DNA from: Longimicrobium sp.
GTDB lineage: Bacteria > Gemmatimonadota > Gemmatimonadetes > Longimicrobiales > Longimicrobiaceae
DNA: 43,602 nt
Assembly: GCA_036387335.1 (NCBI GenBank)
Contig: DASVTZ010000083.1
Span: 1-43,602 of the forward strand
Direction of reading: 5' to 3'
The translations under genes were made by a program, and so were the position numbers. Below are positions 7,086 through 15,101 of this stretch, piece by piece. Below the pieces are notes generated by a model that saw only the letters and a list, made by a program, of their open reading frames with translations, was not told the origin of the DNA and searched no databases. Every line of letters starts with the position of its first letter. The stretch's first letter is position 1.

Positions 7086-8261
7086 ATGGGGGATGGTGCG
7101 GAGGTGCGCGGGGTGGACCCGGGGGGCGACCCGCCGGAGTGGGCGCTGGAGTACGATGCGCGCGAATATCCGCGCCACGCCGTCACGGGTGACGCGGTCG
7201 CCCTGGCGCTGGGCCGCGAAGGGGGCGCCACGCAGCTCCAGGCGCTCGTGGTGGTGCGCGGCGGCGAGCCGTTCGCGGGGCTGGATGCGTGGCCCGGCGG
7301 CTTCATGGACTGGGCCGGCGACCGCGACTCGCGCGAGGCCGCCCTTCGCGAGCTGCGCGAGGAGACCGGGTGCCCGGCGCCCGAGCACGTGGAGCCGCTC
7401 GGCAGCTACAGCACCAACGGCCGCGACCCGCGCCAGTTCGCCGGCGCGCGCGATCCCGAGACGGGCGAGTGGGTCTCGCGTGGCTCACGCGTCACCACGA
7501 ACGCCTATCTGATGCTGGTGCGGCGTGACGGCGGCGGCTTCGACCCCCAGCACGGCGACGACGCCACGGACGCGCGCTGGGAGGACGTCTACACGTATTT
7601 CCCCTGGGAAGACCTGCGCTCCGCGGACGGCCGGGCCGCGGCGCAATCCGCGTTGCGCGCGCTCGATGAATGGGCGCGCGGCCAGGGCGGCGACCGGGCG
7701 GAGCGGGTGGAGTTCGCCTGGGGTTTCGGGCTGCGCGAGTGGAACGAGGAGCGCGTCTCCGAGCGCCTCGCCTTGCTGCGGGAGGCGGGGCTGGTGGAGG
7801 AGGCGCATCGCGACACCTGGGGCCGCGTCACTGGTGACGGCGCGAAGGCGTTCGGCCGGCCGATGGCGTTCGACCACCGCGAGATCATGGCCGACGCGCT
7901 GGGTCGTCTGCGCGGCAAGATCAAGTACCTCCCCGCGGCGCTGATGGCGTTGCTGGGCGCCGAGTTCACGCTCGACGAGCTTCAAGCGGGCTGCGAAGTC
8001 ATCGCGGGCCGTCCGCTGCACCGAGCCAACTTCCGGCGCGCCGTGGCCGCCGCCAAGGATGACCGCGCCACGCGCGCCCCGCGCATTGTACAGGGCACGG
8101 GAAAGCGGCGCACGCGCGACACGGGCGGTCCCGGCGTCCCGCCCGAGCTCTTCCGCTTCCGCGAAGACACGCTGCGCGCGCGCCTGGAGACCTCGATCCG
8201 CTTCCCCTGGCTGCCTCTGGAGGGCGGGGAAGACTCATCCGCCGCGACCGGGGAAGCTTGA
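7086..8261 (+). CDS. nrtR: NrtR-like transcriptional regulator (Nudix domain + winged helix)
   Basis: A protein of 391 residues from the ATG at 7086, chosen for its strong purine-rich ribosome-binding site over the ATG at 7041. The N-terminal Nudix domain keeps the core RELREETG, but the Glu normally placed seven residues before that core appears replaced. This fits NrtR proteins, which bind ADP-ribose rather than hydrolyse it. The C-terminal part has the hallmark NrtR winged helix: DALGRLRGKIKYLPAALMAL, then FTLDELQ...AGRPLHRANFRR, and a PPELFRF tail. NrtR represses NAD biosynthesis genes and is released by ADP-ribose. The position directly before pncB-nadE-pncA strongly supports this role. 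The protein is longer than typical NrtR (about 220-320 residues), with extra sequence in the N-terminus and near 330-350. Confidence 0.88.
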   Translation: MGDGAEVRGVDPGGDPPEWALEYDAREYPRHAVTGDAVALALGREGGATQLQALVVVRGGEPFAGLDAWPGGFMDWAGDRDSREAALRELREETGCPAPEHVEPLGSYSTNGRDPRQFAGARDPETGEWVSRGSRVTTNAYLMLVRRDGGGFDPQHGDDATDARWEDVYTYFPWEDLRSADGRAAAQSALRALDEWARGQGGDRAERVEFAWGFGLREWNEERVSERLALLREAGLVEEAHRDTWGRVTGDGAKAFGRPMAFDHREIMADALGRLRGKIKYLPAALMALLGAEFTLDELQAGCEVIAGRPLHRANFRRAVAAAKDDRATRAPRIVQGTGKRRTRDTGGPGVPPELFRFREDTLRARLETSIRFPWLPLEGGEDSSAATGEA

Positions 8262-8310
8262 CAGTGCGTAGCGGGAGCATTATTCTCGTTTTCAGAACGT
8301 TGCGGCGTTC
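8258..8310 (+). promoter_or_regulatory. promoter and candidate operator of the NAD salvage genes
   Basis: TTGACA (8258-8263), a 17-nt spacer and TATTCT (8281-8286) form a strong promoter whose -35 contains the stop codon of the regulator gene. Just past the expected start site lies GAACG-TTGCGG-CGTTC (8295-8310), a perfect 5-bp inverted repeat, well placed for repression. Assignment to the Nudix regulator is inference. Confidence 0.65.
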
Positions 8311-8358
8311 GCTTTTTCGGGTGCATTCGTTCTCGTCACGAGACACACGGCCGATATC

Positions 8359-9561
8359 ATGACATCGCAATCACCCGCGGCGGAGCTCGATCGCCAGGCG
8401 GAGCTTCACGAGGGCCTCGCGCGCTTCCCGGCCGGGCTCTTCCAGTTCGACCCGCGCATGGCTTCGGGATGGCTCTCGGACCGCTACTTCGTGCGCACCA
8501 CGGCCACGCTGCGCCACGCCGGGATCGATCCGGAGGTCACGCTCCAGGTCTTCGCCAAGAAGGGCGGCGTGCTGGCCGGCGTCTACGAGGCGCTCCGCCT
8601 GCTCCAGACGCAGCTCGCGGAGGGGTGCGACTACACCCGCCTCACCGTCGACACGCTCCTGGAAGGCGATTCGATCAACGCCGAAGGCTCGGAGTCGTGG
8701 GAGACGGTGATGCACATCACCGGGCCGTACCGCGCGTTCGGGCACCTGGAGACGCCGCTGCTGGGGGTGCTGGCGCGGCGATCGCTCGTGGCCACCAACA
8801 CGCGCGCCGTGGTGGAGGCGGCGGCGGGAAAGCCGGTCATCTTCATGGCCCCGCGCCACGACGACTGGCGCGTGCAGACGCCGGACGGCTACGCGGCGCA
8901 GATCGGCGGCGCGCGCAGCGTGTCCAGCGACGCGGCCGGCTCGTGGTGGGGCTCTCCGGGGGTGGGGACGATGCCGCACGCCATGATCGCCACCTTTGGC
9001 GGCGACACCGTGGCCGCCACGCTCGCCTTCGCTCGCTACCTGCGCGCGGAGGAGCCGGAGGTGCAGGTGATGAGCCTTGTGGACTACGAGAACAACTCCG
9101 TCCGCACCGCGCTGGAGGTGGCGCGGGCGATGCGCGCCGAGTTCGGCCCGGGCTCGCTGGCAGCCGTTCGCGTGGACACCAGCGAGCGGCTGATCGACGA
9201 TTCGCTGATCGGCGATCCGGAAGTGTGGGGGCGCGCGTCCCTAACCGGCGTCAACGCGCACCTCGTTCGAAAGATGCGCGCGGCGCTCGACGTGGAGGGC
9301 TTCCCCGAGGTCGGAATCGTGGTGAGCGGCGGCTTCAAACCGAACAAGATCCGCCAGTTCGAGGCGCAGCAGGTTCCCGTCGCGGCGTACGGCGTGGGGA
9401 GCAGCCTGCTGGGCCACAGCGACGGCACCGGAGGGCTCCTCAGCGACTTCGACTTCACCGCGGACGTGGTGCGGCTGGACGGCGCGGAGGCGGGGAAGGT
9501 GGGGCGGAGCTTCCGCCCGAATCCGAGGTTGGTGAGGCTGGATTGGGGGCGGGCGGGGTGA
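8359..9561 (+). CDS. pncB: nicotinate phosphoribosyltransferase
   Basis: A protein of 400 residues catalysing nicotinate + PRPP (+ ATP) to nicotinate mononucleotide, the entry step of the Preiss-Handler salvage pathway. Family features seen: N-terminal DLYQLT-like region replaced by FQFDPRMASGWLSDRYFVRT; ALLE-like core ITGPYRAFGHLETPLLGVLARRS (in part); GTMPHAMIATFGGDTVAA; LVDYENNSVRTALEVA; RVDTSERL; and the phosphate-binding VVSGGFKPNKIRQFE with YGVGSSLLG. The N-terminus begins MTSQSPAAELD and is close to the class found in Actinobacteria and Gemmatimonadota. The promoter at 8258 starts the unit. About 100 nt with short AGTGCC repeats separate it from nadE. Confidence 0.92.
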   Translation: MTSQSPAAELDRQAELHEGLARFPAGLFQFDPRMASGWLSDRYFVRTTATLRHAGIDPEVTLQVFAKKGGVLAGVYEALRLLQTQLAEGCDYTRLTVDTLLEGDSINAEGSESWETVMHITGPYRAFGHLETPLLGVLARRSLVATNTRAVVEAAAGKPVIFMAPRHDDWRVQTPDGYAAQIGGARSVSSDAAGSWWGSPGVGTMPHAMIATFGGDTVAATLAFARYLRAEEPEVQVMSLVDYENNSVRTALEVARAMRAEFGPGSLAAVRVDTSERLIDDSLIGDPEVWGRASLTGVNAHLVRKMRAALDVEGFPEVGIVVSGGFKPNKIRQFEAQQVPVAAYGVGSSLLGHSDGTGGLLSDFDFTADVVRLDGAEAGKVGRSFRPNPRLVRLDWGRAG

Positions 9562-9565
9562 ACCG

Positions 9566-9605
9566 AAGTGCCAAGTGCCTAGTGCCAAGTGCCTAGTACT
9601 AAAAG
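9566..9605 (+). repeat. short tandem repeat (AAGTGCC/AAGTGCCT)
   Basis: AAGTGCC, AAGTGCCT, AGTGCC, AAGTGCCT follow in tandem 5 nt after the pncB stop. The unit is related to the AAGTGCT array at 43110. Confidence 0.75.
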
Positions 9606-9664
9606 ATGTGCGAGATGCAGTTCACAACGATGATGAACATCCCCCTGGACCATGGGAGATCGAT

Positions 9665-10552
9665 ATGACCGCAACGAACGCAGACTCCGCTACCCGTCGC
9701 GAGGTCCCCGCCACGCTCCGCATCGATGCGGAGGCGGAGCTGGCGGCGATGGCGGAGTGGCTGGCCGGCGTGGTGCGAGGGGCGGGGATGCGGCGGGTGG
9801 TGATGGGGCTCTCGGGGGGTGTGGACAGCGCCGTTGCGGCCATGGTGGCGGCGCGCGCGCTCGGCCCGGAGAACGTCGTGCTGCTGTCGATGCCGTACGG
9901 CAGCGGACGCCATGCGGCATCGGCGCCGGCGTCGCTCAACGATGCGCGCGCCGTGGCCGAGCGCCTGCCGGAGGCGGAGTGGCGGACGATCGACATCGCT
10001 GCGGCGGTGGATGCGTCGGCGGCGGCGTCGGGGCTGCACGAGGTGCTCGCGGCCGATCCGGCCAACGTGCGCGCGGTGCTGGCGCTGGGAAACCTCAAGG
10101 CCCGCCATCGCGCCGTCACGCTCTACACCTTCGCCAACATGGCAGGCGACACGCTCGTCCTGGGCACCGAGAACCGCACCGAGAACCTCCTGGGCTACTT
10201 CACCATCCACGGCGACGCGGCGAGTGACATCGAGGTCCTCTCGCCGTTCCTGAAGACGGAGGTGTGGCAGCTCGCGGAGGCGTCCGGCGTCCCATCCGTC
10301 GTAGTCAACAAGGCGCCCTCCGCCGACCTGTGGCCGGGGCAGACCGACGAGAGCGAGCTCGGCTTCACCTACGCAGAGGCGGACCAGGTGCTCGCGCACT
10401 ACTGGCCGGCCTTCGGCGCCGCCCGCGCGCGCGGCGAGAGCACTCCCGAGGGCATCCCCGAGTCCGTCGTCGCGGCGGTGCTGGCGCGCGTGGACGCCAC
10501 CGCGTGGAAGCGCGCCGCGAAGCCCGTGTACCCGGGCCGGAGCGCGCGATGA
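9665..10552 (+). CDS. nadE: NH3-dependent NAD+ synthetase
   Basis: A protein of 295 residues that amidates nicotinate adenine dinucleotide to NAD+, using ATP and ammonia. The PP-loop [17 protein letters not shown] binds ATP. Later diagnostic motifs are [18 protein letters not shown] and [16 protein letters not shown], both characteristic of NadE. There is no nitrilase-type glutaminase domain, so free ammonia is the expected nitrogen donor. The ATG at 9665 is preferred because GGGAG lies 7 nt upstream; an upstream in-frame ATG at 9575 falls in the tandem repeat. The gene overlaps pncA by 4 nt (ATGA). Confidence 0.94.
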   Translation: MTATNADSATRREVPATLRIDAEAELAAMAEWLAGVVRGAGMRRVVMGLSGGVDSAVAAMVAARALGPENVVLLSMPYGSGRHAASAPASLNDARAVAERLPEAEWRTIDIAAAVDASAAASGLHEVLAADPANVRAVLALGNLKARHRAVTLYTFANMAGDTLVLGTENRTENLLGYFTIHGDAASDIEVLSPFLKTEVWQLAEASGVPSVVVNKAPSADLWPGQTDESELGFTYAEADQVLAHYWPAFGAARARGESTPEGIPESVVAAVLARVDATAWKRAAKPVYPGRSAR

Positions 10553-11271
10553 AGGCGCGCATCGGCTGGGTGGTGGACGCGCAGAACGACTTCCTTCTGC
10601 CGCCGGAGCAGGGAGGGCGCCTGTACGTCCACGACCTCTTCGACAACGGCCAGGACGCGGGCGCCACGCAGGCGATCCCCGCCATCGAGCGCGCGGTGGA
10701 GTGGATGCGCGCCCGCTGCGACGTCATGGTCTTCACGGGCGACTGGCACTCGTACGCGGACGAGGAGATCGACGCCGTCGCGCCCGATCCGTCGCGCGGC
10801 ACCTATCCGCCGCACTGCATGGGCCTCTCCGACGACGCGGCCGAGCGGGAAGGCGCGCAGATCCTCGCCTCCATCCATCCCGAGGACCCGATCGTCCTCT
10901 CCCGCGCCGCCACCCCCGAAGACGCCAGGGCCGCGGCGCGCCGCGCGGTGGCGACGCGCAGGCCCATCTTCATCCACAAGAGCAAGTTCGACGTGTTCGA
11001 GGGGAACCGCGCCACCGACGACCTCATCCGCGCCCTTCGCGAGGAGCTGAAGAAGCCGGTGGAGGTGTTCGTGGCCGGCGTGGCGCGCGACGTGTGCGTC
11101 AAGCAGGCGGTGGAGGGGATGCTGGCGCCTCAGCGAGCCCTCCCCGTGACCCTGATCACCGACGCGACGTGGGGGCTGGGGATCGAAAAGGAAGAGGAGA
11201 GCCTGGCGCGATGGCTCGCGTCCGGAGCGGCCCTCATGACCACGGCGGGACTTGCCATGCGCGACTCATGA
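10549..11271 (+). CDS. pncA: nicotinamidase (isochorismatase-like cysteine hydrolase)
   Basis: A protein of 240 residues converting nicotinamide to nicotinate, the substrate of the pncB product. The catalytic triad is visible as Asp10 (VVDAQNDF), a Lys in IHKSKFDVF (144 or 146) and Cys183 ([11 protein letters not shown]). Metal ligands are probably Asp65 and His67 (GDWHS) and His89 (YPPHC). The gene is coupled at both ends: it overlaps nadE and the macro-domain gene by 4 nt each. Context and motifs support nicotinamidase over other isochorismatase-like hydrolases. Confidence 0.9.
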   Translation: MKARIGWVVDAQNDFLLPPEQGGRLYVHDLFDNGQDAGATQAIPAIERAVEWMRARCDVMVFTGDWHSYADEEIDAVAPDPSRGTYPPHCMGLSDDAAEREGAQILASIHPEDPIVLSRAATPEDARAAARRAVATRRPIFIHKSKFDVFEGNRATDDLIRALREELKKPVEVFVAGVARDVCVKQAVEGMLAPQRALPVTLITDATWGLGIEKEEESLARWLASGAALMTTAGLAMRDS

Positions 11272-11789
11272 CGCCCAAGGAGCGCATCCGCATCACAAAC
11301 GGCGACATCACGAAGGTGGATGTGGACGCCATCGTGAACGCCGCCAACACCTCGCTGCTCGGTGGCGGCGGCGTGGACGGCGCCATTCATCGCGCGGCGG
11401 GACCGGAACTGGTCGCCGAGTGCCGCATGCTGCGCGGCTGCCGCACGGGGGAGGCCAAGATCACGCGCGGCTACAGGTTGCCCGCGCGCTGGGTGATCCA
11501 CACCGTCGGGCCGGTATGGCAGGACGGGAGTCATGGTGAGGATGAATTATTGGCCTCCGCGTGGCGCAATTCTCTGGCGCTCGCCACGGAGCGGGGGCTG
11601 CGCACCATTGCATTCCCGTCGATCAGCACCGGCGCATATCGCTTCCCGCTGGCGCGAGCGGCGCGCATCGCAATGGCCACCGTGCTCACACATCTGCGCG
11701 AAAACGAGCTTCCGGAGGAGGTCACGGTGGTGTGCTTCGGCGACGAGGCATACCAGCACTACTTGACGGCACTGGCCGCCGCGGATTAA
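11268..11789 (+). CDS. macro-domain protein, probable O-acetyl-ADP-ribose/ADP-ribosyl hydrolase
   Basis: A stand-alone macro domain of 173 residues (MacroD/YmdB type). Ligand-binding motifs are in order: [20 protein letters not shown] (about 10-29), [14 protein letters not shown], the [14 protein letters not shown] segment, IHTVGP and [12 protein letters not shown]. Enzymes of this class remove ADP-ribose from proteins or deacetylate O-acetyl-ADP-ribose. The gene is the last of a coupled nadE-pncA-macro set, so its product probably recycles an ADP-ribose derivative of NAD consumption. Since NrtR regulators respond to ADP-ribose, it may also influence the inducer pool; that link is inference. 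Confidence 0.9.
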   Translation: MTPKERIRITNGDITKVDVDAIVNAANTSLLGGGGVDGAIHRAAGPELVAECRMLRGCRTGEAKITRGYRLPARWVIHTVGPVWQDGSHGEDELLASAWRNSLALATERGLRTIAFPSISTGAYRFPLARAARIAMATVLTHLRENELPEEVTVVCFGDEAYQHYLTALAAAD

Positions 11790-11809
11790 ATGTTGCGTAC
11801 CGGCAACAT
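11788..11809 (+). terminator. inverted repeat after the NAD operon
   Basis: AATGTTGC and GCAACATT form a perfect 8-bp stem around GTACCG, overlapping the stop codon of the macro-domain gene. No T-run follows. It could be a weak transcript-end hairpin or a protein-binding site for the next gene. Confidence 0.4.
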
Positions 11810-11897
11810 TGCGCGTCCACAGGACCGCAACCCGGCCCGCAACGTGGTGCTCCGCCCGCACGACCGTGCGCGCGAAAGCCCCAGAACATGACACCCT

Positions 11898-12479
11898 ATG
11901 ACCGACCTGCGTGAAGTCAGAGCGCTGCTCGACGAGATCAACGCGGCGATTTCCAGCTACGACCCCGTGCTCAAGGAGCACGCGCGCGACATCCTCCTGC
12001 AGCGCGCCTTCCAGGGCGGTGGCCGCTCGTCCGGCTCCTCCGCGGGCGCATCCTCCGAGGAAAGCACGGCCACCGAAGAGCCCGTCAAGCGACGTCCGGG
12101 CCGTCCCAAGGGCTCGGGAACGGGCCCGCGGCGGCCTGTCGCGCAGGTGGGCGCGCTGGTGGAACAGTGGCGTCCGGAGACGATGGCGGAGCGCGCGCTT
12201 CTGGGCGCCTACGTGCTCTCCAAGGGCCGCCCGGACCGCACCGTCACCAGCCAGGCGATCAACGCCGAGTTGAAGCGCAACGGCCTGCCGGTCCCCAACA
12301 TCACGCGCGCCATCGAATCGAACCTGCGCTCGCGCCCGCCGCTGATGACGCAGAAGAAGAAGATGGGCACCACGCGTCAGGCGCGGAAGCAATACGCCAT
12401 AACGCAGGAAGGCGTGGAGCACGTGCAGTCGCGCCTCGGTTCCTCGGGCGGCTCCAACGGCGCGGGCGACGAGGAATAG
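11898..12479 (+). CDS. AT-hook protein with winged-helix-like C-terminal domain
   Basis: A protein of 193 residues, family not recognised. A helical N-terminus (1-38) is followed by a Ser/Gly/Glu linker and then an AT-hook core, KRRPGRPKGSG (64-74), which binds the minor groove of AT-rich DNA. Residues about 92-180 (MAERALLGAYVLSKGRPDRTVTSQAINAELKRNGL..., ARKQYAITQEGVEHVQSRL) look like a winged helix with a basic wing (TQKKKMGTTRQARKQ). Its likely roles are nucleoid organisation or gene regulation. AT-hooks are uncommon in such a GC-rich genome. The gene stands alone before a strong terminator. Confidence 0.78.
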   Translation: MTDLREVRALLDEINAAISSYDPVLKEHARDILLQRAFQGGGRSSGSSAGASSEESTATEEPVKRRPGRPKGSGTGPRRPVAQVGALVEQWRPETMAERALLGAYVLSKGRPDRTVTSQAINAELKRNGLPVPNITRAIESNLRSRPPLMTQKKKMGTTRQARKQYAITQEGVEHVQSRLGSSGGSNGAGDEE

Positions 12480-12499
12480 CGCCGCGCATGCACATCAAC

Positions 12500-12538
12500 G
12501 CGCTCCGGCCTCCTCCCTGGCCGGAGCGCGTCTTTTTT
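12500..12538 (+). terminator. Rho-independent terminator
   Basis: GCGCTCCGGCC and GGCCGGAGCGC form a perfect stem, followed after GT by CTTTTTT. Confidence 0.9.
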
Positions 12539-12558
12539 CCCCTGATACCCGCCTCCTG

Positions 12559-12930
12559 ATGAGCAGACGTGTTCTGGTGATCGACGACGAGGACGACATC
12601 CGCGAGGTGGCGCAGCTCGCTCTGGAGGCGGTCGCCGGCTGGGAGGTCTCCAGCGCCAGCTCCGGCGCCGAGGGCCTCCGCCTCGCCGCCGAGCACATGC
12701 CCGACGCGATCCTGCTGGACGTGATGATGCCGGAGATGGACGGCCCCTCCACCTTTCGGGCGTTGCGCGCGCAGCCCGCGACCGCGGAGATCCCCGTGAT
12801 CCTCCTGACCGCCAAGGTGCAGGCCACGGACCGCACGCGGTTTCAGGATCTGGGGGTGAACGGCGTCCTCACCAAGCCGTTCGATCCGATGGAGCTGGCG
12901 CGGCAGATTGAGGAGGTGCTGGGGTGGTGA
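12559..12930 (+). CDS. single-domain response regulator (CheY/Spo0F-like)
   Basis: A stand-alone receiver of 123 residues. Acidic residues D9/D10 and E11, phospho-acceptor D54 (ILLDVMMPEMDG), T84 (ILLTAK) and K106 (LTKPFDP) are all present. There is no output domain, so it must act by protein contact or as a phosphorelay intermediate. No histidine kinase is adjacent. It lies just after a terminator, so it has its own transcript or relies on read-through. Confidence 0.92.
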   Translation: MSRRVLVIDDEDDIREVAQLALEAVAGWEVSSASSGAEGLRLAAEHMPDAILLDVMMPEMDGPSTFRALRAQPATAEIPVILLTAKVQATDRTRFQDLGVNGVLTKPFDPMELARQIEEVLGW

Positions 12931-12962
12931 GAGGGGCCCCCTCCCCCGCTCGTTCCTCGCGG

Positions 12963-12992
12963 CCCCTCCCCCAAAACAACCTGGGGGAGGGG
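12963..12992 (+). terminator. C/G-rich hairpin, probable terminator
   Basis: CCCCTCCCCCA and TGGGGGAGGGG pair around AAACAACC, 32 nt after the stop codon. Similar CCCTCCCCCA/TGGGGGAGGG hairpins end fabF (28829) and the SMR gene (31450). Confidence 0.6.
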
Positions 12993-13670
12993 CGGTGGCG
13001 TGCATCTGGCCGCGTTGCGCACGCGGCCGTGCACGACGCTGCCCCGCGCCTGACCGCCGGCAGATGCCGTATGGGCGCGATTCATCGCGCCCGTGGCCGG
13101 CGCCGCACCGCCTCCCGTCCGTGCACACAGATGTCGTAGGCCCCCCGCACGTGTCTGCCCGCGTTCTGGACCTGCTCCCACCCGCGTGACGGCCGCCCGC
13201 CTCTCCGCGCGCCACCTGGATGACCGCCGCCCTGTGCAGATCCCGCCCGCGAGTCCGCGCAGGCGGACTTTGTGCTGTTGTTGCCGCGAGTTTACTCGCC
13301 CGGGCACAATGGCCGCAGGCATCGGTGGGCACCAGCAGGCCACGGCCCAGCACGGGGCACGGGCAGCCACGCGGGGCTGCCCCTACGAGGGTTCCGGCGC
13401 GCAACGCGTGAATTGGGGCGGGGGAGAGGGCGGGCAGACACGCAGGTCTGCCCCTACGGGTTCGGTGTGATATGGCGACGGTCAGGCCAGCGAGGCCAGG
13501 CGGTGGGGCCGCGTCGGGCACGGGCGCGATGAATCGCGCCCCTACGAGGCGTGGGTCCCCCATTCCCCATTCCCCATTCCCCGTCTTGTCTCCCCCCCAC
13601 CGCCCGCCTACATTGGCGCTCCTTTTCCCGGCCCCGGGGCCCGGAAGCGTGCACTGAACGTCTGGGGCGG
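12993..13670. repeat. cluster of short palindromic repeats (families A and B); no gene seen
   Basis: This 680-bp gap has no credible gene. It contains GGGCGCGA/TCGCGCCC at 13071-13095; a family B half element at 13251-13303 (GAGTCCGC..GGCGGACT, then TTGTTGCCGCGAG); and three family A palindromes ending in CCCCTACG: GGGCAGCC/GGCTGCCC (13355-13390), GGGCAGAC/GTCTGCCC (13432-13460) and GGGCGCGA/TCGCGCCC (13516-13549). Each A unit is a 20-30-bp hairpin with the same CCTACG tail and the same orientation, like REP elements. The tail before 13671 has a CCCATTC triplet and no recognised promoter. Confidence 0.8.
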
Positions 13671-14666
13671 ATGGAGCGGCTCACGCGGGCGCGGCTGGAC
13701 GAGATCCTGGAGCGCGGGCGCGGCCTTCGCGTGGCGGTGGTCGGCGACCTGATGCTGGACGTGTACCTCGTAGGCGCCGTCAGCCGCATCTCGCCCGAGG
13801 CGCCGGTGCCGGTGGTGCACGTCACGGAGGAGCGGACGGCGCTGGGCGGGGCCGCCAACGTGGCCGCCAACGTGGCCGCGCTGGGCGCCGCGTGCGAGGT
13901 GGTGGGCTACGTGGGGATGGATGCCGCCGGGGCGCAGATCCGCCGCGAGCTGGCGGAGCTGGACGGCGGCAAGGTGCACGCGCGGCTCGTGGAGCGCCCC
14001 GACCGCCCCACCACCACCAAGACGCGCGTGGTGGCGCGGCAGCAGCAGGTGGTGCGCTTCGACCGCGAGCGCGACGACGACCTCCCGGACGAGTGCGCCG
14101 CCGAGCTGTGCGAGCACGTCCGCGCCGCCGTCGCCGCGTGCGACGCGCTGGTGCTGGAGGACTACAACAAGGGGGTCCTGGTGCCCTCCGTGATTCGCAC
14201 GGCGCTCGACGCGGCGGAGGCGGCGGGGATCCCCAGCGTGGTGGACCCCAAGTTCCGCAACTTCTTCGCATTCGGCGGCGCCACCGTCTTCAAGCCCAAC
14301 GCGGTCGAGCTGGGCACCGCCATGGCCACGCCCGTCCGCGCAGGCGACGACGACTGGCTGGAGAACGCTCGCACCCGGAGCGGCGCCCGCCACCTCCTCT
14401 TGACGCTGGGCGAGGACGGGATGGCGTTGCGCTCGGAGGGCGGCAGCTCGTTCCGCATCCCCACGCAGGCGCGGGAGGTCTACGACGTCTCCGGCGCGGG
14501 CGACACGGTGACGGCGTTCCTGGCCGTAGCCCTGGCCGCCGGCGCGACCATCGAGGAGGCCGCCGTCCTCGCCAATCTCGCCGCGGGGATCGAGGTGGGC
14601 AAACCCGGCGTCGCCACCGTCTCGCCGGACGAGCTACGCGCGATGCTCGACCCGCAGGCGCACTAA
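13671..14666 (+). CDS. rfaE1: D-glycero-beta-D-manno-heptose-7-phosphate kinase (PfkB family)
   Basis: A kinase of 331 residues forming heptose 1,7-bisphosphate in ADP-heptose (LPS core) synthesis. Seen: GDLMLDVYLVG and SRISPEAPVPVVHV, typical of HldE/RfaE1; the PfkB signature GGAANVAANVAALG; LVLEDYNKGVL; FKPNAVEL; and the catalytic anion hole/Asp in DVSGAGDTVTAFLA. It lacks the C-terminal nucleotidyltransferase domain of bifunctional HldE, so a separate adenylyltransferase is expected elsewhere. The ATG at 13671 is used; the open frame extends upstream into repeat sequence without family similarity. The stop codon TAA is the first unit of an octamer array. Confidence 0.9.
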   Translation: MERLTRARLDEILERGRGLRVAVVGDLMLDVYLVGAVSRISPEAPVPVVHVTEERTALGGAANVAANVAALGAACEVVGYVGMDAAGAQIRRELAELDGGKVHARLVERPDRPTTTKTRVVARQQQVVRFDRERDDDLPDECAAELCEHVRAAVAACDALVLEDYNKGVLVPSVIRTALDAAEAAGIPSVVDPKFRNFFAFGGATVFKPNAVELGTAMATPVRAGDDDWLENARTRSGARHLLLTLGEDGMALRSEGGSSFRIPTQAREVYDVSGAGDTVTAFLAVALAAGATIEEAAVLANLAAGIEVGKPGVATVSPDELRAMLDPQAH

Positions 14667-14689
14667 CGCACTCACGCACTCACGCACTT
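14664..14689 (+). repeat. tandem octamer array (TAACGCAC, TCACGCAC)
   Basis: Three units, the first including the stop codon of the kinase gene. It is the reverse-complement sense of the arrays at 6653 and 19902. The flank ACTTCCAA is shared with the array at 20188. Confidence 0.75.
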
Positions 14690-14700
14690 CCAAGGCAGCC

Positions 14701-15093
14701 ATGACGTCTCTCCAAAAGGTCCACACCGACCAGGCGCCCGCCGCCATCGGCCCGTACAGCCAGGCCATCGTGGCCCGCGGCTTCGTCTTCACCGCCGGGC
14801 AGATCGCGCTCGACCCCGTGAGCATGCAGCTCATCGAGGGCGACGTGGTGGCGCAGACGGAGCAGGTGATGAAGAACCTGGCCGCCGTGCTGCGGGAGGC
14901 CGGCTCCGACCTGTCGGCGGTGGTCAAGACGACGGTGTTCCTGCGCGACATGAACGACTTCACGGCCATGAACGAGGTGTACGGGCGCCACTTCGGCGAC
15001 CACGCCCCGGCGCGGTCCACCGTGCAGGCCGCCGGCCTCCCGCGCAACTGCGCGGTGGAGATCGAGTGCGTGGCGCTGGTGCTCACCGCCTGA
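14701..15093 (+). CDS. ridA: RidA family reactive-intermediate deaminase
   Basis: A protein of 130 residues. RidA enzymes hydrolyse the reactive enamine/imine products of PLP enzymes such as threonine dehydratase to keto acids and ammonia. Family signatures seen: AIGPYSQAIVARGFVFTAGQ near the N-terminus, VKTTVFLRDMNDFTAMNEVY in the middle, and ARSTVQAAGLPRNCAVEIE at the C-terminus, which includes the substrate-binding Arg. The length is typical. The gene sits between two sugar-phosphate genes, 8 nt before the mutase start, so the two are probably co-transcribed. Confidence 0.95.
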   Translation: MTSLQKVHTDQAPAAIGPYSQAIVARGFVFTAGQIALDPVSMQLIEGDVVAQTEQVMKNLAAVLREAGSDLSAVVKTTVFLRDMNDFTAMNEVYGRHFGDHAPARSTVQAAGLPRNCAVEIECVALVLTA

Positions 15094-15101
15094 GGAGAGA
15101 C

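Noticed and set aside
6687-7388. Minus-strand ORF running through the MITE-like element
   Set aside because: It crosses an inverted-repeat element and the start of the Nudix regulator; no family resemblance.
13551-13670. N-terminal extension of the heptose kinase
   Set aside because: The extra 40 residues are encoded by repeat-like CCCATTC sequence; the family start matches the ATG at 13671.
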